Positions 60,400-64,000 of a stretch of 64,000 nt of DNA are shown here, piece by piece. Every line of letters starts with the position of its first letter. Within the stretch, counting starts at the first letter, position 1. The notes under the pieces were generated by a model. The model had not been told where the DNA came from, searched no databases, and saw only the letters and a program-made list of their open reading frames with translations. The stretch covers positions 10,188,001-10,252,000 of the forward strand of contig OX345636.1 of NCBI GenBank assembly GCA_947044365.1, read 5' to 3'. Made by a program: the position numbers and the translations under genes. The DNA is from Petrosia ficiformis. Taxonomy: Eukaryota > Porifera > Demospongiae > Haplosclerida > Petrosiidae.

Positions 60400-63300
60400 A
60401 CACTGTGAAATGAATTGGTTATTCTAACAGACCAGTAGCTACCTCTTTTGCAAATTACAGGCTCTTGTAGATAATTCTAAAATCATTTCTAATATATTGT
60501 GATTAGGAAATACAAGAATAATTAACATTTTATGTAGTAAAAAGGAATATTATGACTATAGTCATAATACACATACCAAAATACACCAAACTATAGTCTG
60601 TTCACATTCACAATGTCCTCAAAATTATGATGTGATGACTTTATATGTAATATAATGTATAGCTTAATGTCATAAGATTAATACATGATCGTGTTGTAAC
60701 TCAATAATGAAGCAATGCGATGAAATTTGACATACACAAAAAAGAACGGGAAGGACTTATTATATGAAAATGGTGCAGGTGAAAAGATAGTTAGTCATTC
60801 CAAACTAAAGTTATGAACATTTTTCTGAGGTTATGCTGAATGTGAATGACCTTTACCACATGAAGAGGCTATTATTTATAATTTCAATTGGGAACATGAA
60901 AAATGATACATAATATAATATGCATAGGAAGGAACAAATTACTAGTTTATAGTAAAAGCAAATATTATCATGAAAATATTTAATTGCTTATAGCGACTAG
61001 GTAAACACTGTGTGGTTAAAATTCATTTTTATAGTGATAGGCAGTCTTGTTTTCATTAATCTTCATTATAACAATAATTATATGAATAACTGTATATTGC
61101 TTCATGTTGAATGATGAAGTGTTATTTGTACATCAGATATAGCAGTTCTTCTCTTCACGACAGAAAATTAGAGGGTCCTGATCTGCATCAAGGGAAGTCT
61201 AAAAGAAACATGACAGAAACGTGGTAGCATCATTTCTATGTTATCTTGAGAAACAAGCCATAAATGTTTCTGGAGGTTTCTACAAAGTTTCCGTCACATT
61301 TCCTTACAGGTTTCCCTTGATACAGACCAGGAATCTCTTATTTTTTGTAGTGGGCTTTGTGTGTCAGTGCACATTTACATAGTTATGTGGATGACACATC
61401 ATATTGCACATGCATGGAAATGAGAAGGAAAGATGCAGTAATCTTACCAAACACCTAGCAATAGGACATAATAATTTTATAATAATTATTGTAATTATGC
61501 ATAATAATAATAATTGTAATTATAATGTTATTGTTTATCATTATCTACACTTAAAATCAATGATTATGGCTGAAGATTCCCTAGCTTTTAGTATATCTAT
61601 GCCAAAACATAATCAGCTTTAAATCTAGTTTGGTAGCATGGAAAGCCATGTACTGAACACTAAATAAAGTACAAATGTATTTGCATTGTAAATAATTATA
61701 ATCTAATTAGATAATAATTATGTCAAATTGTTAATATAATTATATTTTCTAGCTTCTCTCAGTAGATATGCAACAAGAAGTATTTCAGACACTAACAATG
61801 ACTTAGATTTTTATGTTGGTGCTATGAGAAATTATAGGGGAGAAACAACAAGCTATCAACTCTACATTGCCACTCTTTCACTAACAAATGTGAATTACAC
61901 TATAGAACAAAAGTCTGGAATCATTACAAGTGGAACAGTTTCTATAATTAGTCCAGCTATTTTGAGTTTGACTACTAGCTTAGTTTCTTTGGATAACTCT
62001 TATATGTATCGTAACCAAGGTATACATGTTCATTCTGATGGACAGATCTCGTTAATTGTTGTCAACTATCGATCTGGTTCAATGGGCATCTACCAAGCTT
62101 ATCCACACCAATTGTTCCCAATCTTGCAGTACCAATATTATGTGGTGTCAATAGGAACATTTATCTCTTATACAATGAGTGAAATCCTATTGGTAGGGAA
62201 TATTGACAATACAACTATAACAATTAATCCAACAGCAGATGTCATTGTCCCTATTGATATTCATAGTGCAAATAGTTCTAGTGAGACAATTCTTGCTGGA
62301 ACAACAAAAATAATAGAACTGCATCGTTTGCAAACATTTTTATTTGGTGCAACTGAAGTTGATTTGAGTGGTACTTCTATTGTTTCTAATCAACCACTTA
62401 CAGTTGTTAGTGGTCACGAGTGTGGTAACATACCATCTAATATAAAACATTGTGATCATGTTTCAGAACAAATTCCACCAACTGTAACATGGGGGAAAAG
62501 GTTTATTCTCACTCCATATAAAGACAGAACAGCAGGACAGTACTTCAAGTTGATAGCATCACAAAATGCATTAACTATTATGCATAATTGTGACTTTGGA
62601 GTCTCTACTATTCATCTTGCCTTCGCTGGTGATGTGGATATCATCTACACTAATTACACCACCTATTGCTATCTTGAATCTGATAAACCATTGTTAGTAA
62701 CACAGATGATACCTAGTAGAAATGCAGATGGTATAACAGGAGACCCCTCTATCTCCATAATCTATCCTATAGAGCAATATAAAAGAGACATATCTTTTTT
62801 TGCAAATTTTCCCCAAATAACTCACCATTACGTTAATATCATTGCCACACAGCAAGACATCATTTTAATAAATGGCTCTGTTCTTTCTCTTTCATGGAAT
62901 AGTATAAGTGATCTGAATAATGAAGTAGTTGGATATGCTGCACAAGTTAATATTACTAGTCTAGGAGCACATGTGATCACTAGTACCAATAATGTCACAT
63001 TTACTGTGCTAGTATATGGATACTGGAGTCGTGGTTCTGGGTACACGTACTCTGCAGGAACAACTGGTAAAGTGTTTGTATATACATTCAATTGAGTATA
63101 ATTATGTAGGTAATGCAATCATCAACTTGGTCCATGCCATCACTTCATCACACACTAAGTATTTGTCATTGACAACATGATTTTCTAATTTTTTTTTAGC
63201 TTTGTTATCCCTTTGTTTATAGCATTTAACTTATGTGAAATAGACAATGGCGGATGTGAACACAACTGTGTAAACACTGTTGATAGTTACTACTGTACTT

Positions 63301-63830
63301 GTAATGATGGGTATAAGTTGAATAGTAATGGAACCACATGTCAAGGTAAGTAGTGTCTATGTATAGTTTATCAATATTATCATTATGAGAAAGTATTCAT
63401 GTACATAAGGTTTTGCAATGGAATTATTATCATAATTATATTTCTTTCATTAGTTATAGATGGATGTTCAATTGGTTATGAGCAGAATAATGAGGGTTTT
63501 TGCAATGGTAAATATTTAATGTTACACTTAATTGGTGATTTTGAAGTTTGTTTAAATCATGTCAATTCAAAATAGCAGCAATTACACTTTCTTATGTCAT
63601 TCCTTGTCCATGAATTACTGATTTTTGTTACAGTTGAAGAAATAATTATGTCATTACAACTAACTTACTAAGATGTGTATAATGTCACAAAAATGGGATT
63701 GTTATTTTAGATGTAAATGAATGCAATGATGACAATGGAGGGTGTGAATACTTTTGTAATAATACTGATGGCAGTTTCCTGTGCTCATGTAACATTGGAT
63801 ATCAATTGTATTCTAACAAATTTTGTTCAG
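55031..63830 (+). CDS. Giant EMI / IgGFc-binding / EGF receptor, copy 2 (5' part; runs off the window)
   Basis: Eight exons join in frame: 55031-55098, 55881-56000, 58680-58783, 59353-59475, 61753-63066, 63223-63345, 63454-63507 and 63711-63830. They encode a signal peptide, EMI domain, cbEGF, IgGFc-binding domain and three EGF pieces. Unlike copy 1 this paralogue has a complete secretory start: MEHFVMLLLIPSLFLIVAVD has a hydrophobic core and a cleavage region before GQVCYKR. The next exons, if the copies are collinear, lie past base 64000. The protein is a close paralogue of copy 1 and no lesion is visible, so this is the best candidate for a functional gene in the window. Confidence 0.85.
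56001..58679. other. Intron 2 of receptor copy 2
   Basis: Mostly unrecognised AT-rich DNA. From 57661 on it aligns with 15355 onward. An open stretch at 58310-58440 (DPFYSSVPTTLAINGVVRLD) looks coding-like, but its copy-1 counterpart is broken and it does not fit the phase of the flanking exons with certainty. Confidence 0.5.
58680..59475 (+). CDS. Receptor copy 2: second EMI exon and first cbEGF exon
   Basis: Exons 58680-58783 and 59353-59475. The EGF starts DKNEC and ends KDCD with the normal six cysteines. The intron between them carries the hAT-type MITE 58906-59269. Confidence 0.88.
58906..59269. mobile_element. Non-autonomous hAT MITE with 8-bp TSD, absent from copy 1
   Basis: The TIRs are CAAGGGCGTAGCCAG and, inverted, CAAGGGCGTAGCTAG. 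A perfect 8-bp direct repeat ATTACTCC lies at 58898-58905 and 59270-59277. It is 364 bp long and non-coding. The orthologous place in copy 1 (near 17090) is an empty site, so insertion followed the duplication. Confidence 0.92.
59523..59680. mobile_element. Hairpin MITE with GC-rich core
   Basis: Near-perfect arms TATACAATGGCTTCGAGGTG / CACCTCGAAGCCATTGTATA and GGCGAATATA / TATATTCGCC surround a GC-rich centre (CCGAGGCGAGGCCGAGG). About 158 bp, TA-rich edges. Confidence 0.85.
59957..60360. mobile_element. Composite palindromic element with a direct duplication
   Basis: A block starting AGGACCTATTAGCATACTAT occurs at 59957-60102 and again at 60226-60360, each itself palindromic (ATGATGGTGACA / TGTCACCATCAT). 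Between them lies a GC-rich centre GAGCCTGCGAGGGTTATATC related to the 50672-51002 MITE. A TA microsatellite follows to about 60393. Confidence 0.75.
61753..63066 (+). CDS. Receptor copy 2: IgGFc-binding domain exon
   Basis: A 1,314-bp phase 1-1 exon, one codon longer than in copy 1 and collinear with it throughout. The core [18 protein letters not shown], then [18 protein letters not shown], is kept. Differences cluster in the N-terminal third and around residues 290-330, which may be surface loops. The 3' splice context and following EGF exons match copy 1. Confidence 0.92.
63223..63830 (+). CDS. Receptor copy 2: EGF block A (3 exons)
   Basis: Exons 63223-63345 (FNLCEIDNGGCEHNCVNT), 63454-63507 (mini-exon VIDGCSIGYEQNNEGFCN) and 63711-63830 (DVNECNDDNGGCEYFCNN). 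They match copy 1 exon for exon, including the odd 54-bp mini-exon. Confidence 0.88.
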
Positions 63831-64000
63831 GTATGTGCTCATCAATAATTATACATAGAGATATGTCTTATTCACTGTACATACCAAACCTGATCATGAA
63901 TAACATCTTGCATATAGGCGGCCATTGTTAGTGGATTTCCATATGTTCTAAACCATGCTTCTGCTCATAATACATCATAAGGCTGATTTCAAGTCAACGT
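63831..64000. other. Start of the next intron, cut by the window edge
   Basis: Follows the GTATG donor and aligns weakly with copy 1 from 21039. Nothing else is seen. Confidence 0.5.

Larger units (their letters stand above)
59476..61752. other. Intron of receptor copy 2 packed with palindromic elements
   Basis: About 870 bp (roughly 59530-60395) is absent from the matching copy-1 intron and is made of hairpin elements, annotated separately. The rest aligns with 17336-19055. Confidence 0.6.

Overview
This window is AT-rich animal nuclear DNA. Genes are split by many short GT-AG introns, the protein modules are metazoan (EMI, IgGFc-binding, calcium-binding EGF, Sushi, Ig), and the introns and flanks are crowded with transposons. 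The module mix and compact introns suggest a sponge, probably a demosponge. That is inference; no marker gene proves it.

The dominant structure is a tandem segmental duplication with a unit of about 42-44 kb. Each unit holds a very large plus-strand gene for a secreted or membrane receptor, followed tail-to-tail by a minus-strand 3' fragment of a WD40 gene recognisable as DCAF7/WDR68. Bases 1-8396 match 43839-53990. Bases 15355-21038 match 57661-63830. The window therefore opens just past the stop codon of an upstream paralogue (copy 0), contains nearly all of receptor copy 1 (16875-43831), and ends inside receptor copy 2 (55031 to beyond 63830).

Receptor layout, combining copies: signal peptide, EMI domain, EGF, IgGFc-binding domain, a long run of calcium-binding EGF modules (mostly one per phase 1-1 exon), two Sushi modules, a last EGF, a large region of unknown fold with a coiled coil, two Ig domains, two GCC2/GCC3-type Cys-rich modules, a transmembrane helix, and a cytoplasmic tail with an NPMY motif and a 29-residue repeat array. 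In copy 1 all 34 visible exons join in frame (about 3,617 codons). The signal-peptide exon and the first EMI exon are missing, and the place where they should lie is occupied by a 7-kb transposon complex.

That complex (8401-15354) has at its core a 6.2-kb element with 45-bp inverted termini (8475-14690). It carries two divergent intron-containing genes: a SAM-like protein on the plus strand, and a C2H2 plus transposase-like protein on the minus strand. A hAT transposon with an intact 590-residue transposase and a perfect 8-bp target duplication (9293-11550) is nested in an intron of the second gene.

Both DCAF7 fragments lack 5' exons and carry different lesions, so both look like pseudogenes. 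The rest is introns and intergenic DNA holding DIRS-like and LINE remnants, fold-back and TIR MITEs, and microsatellites. Many insertions are present in one duplicate and absent from the other, which gives a relative timetable. No rRNA, intact tRNA or CRISPR array was seen.
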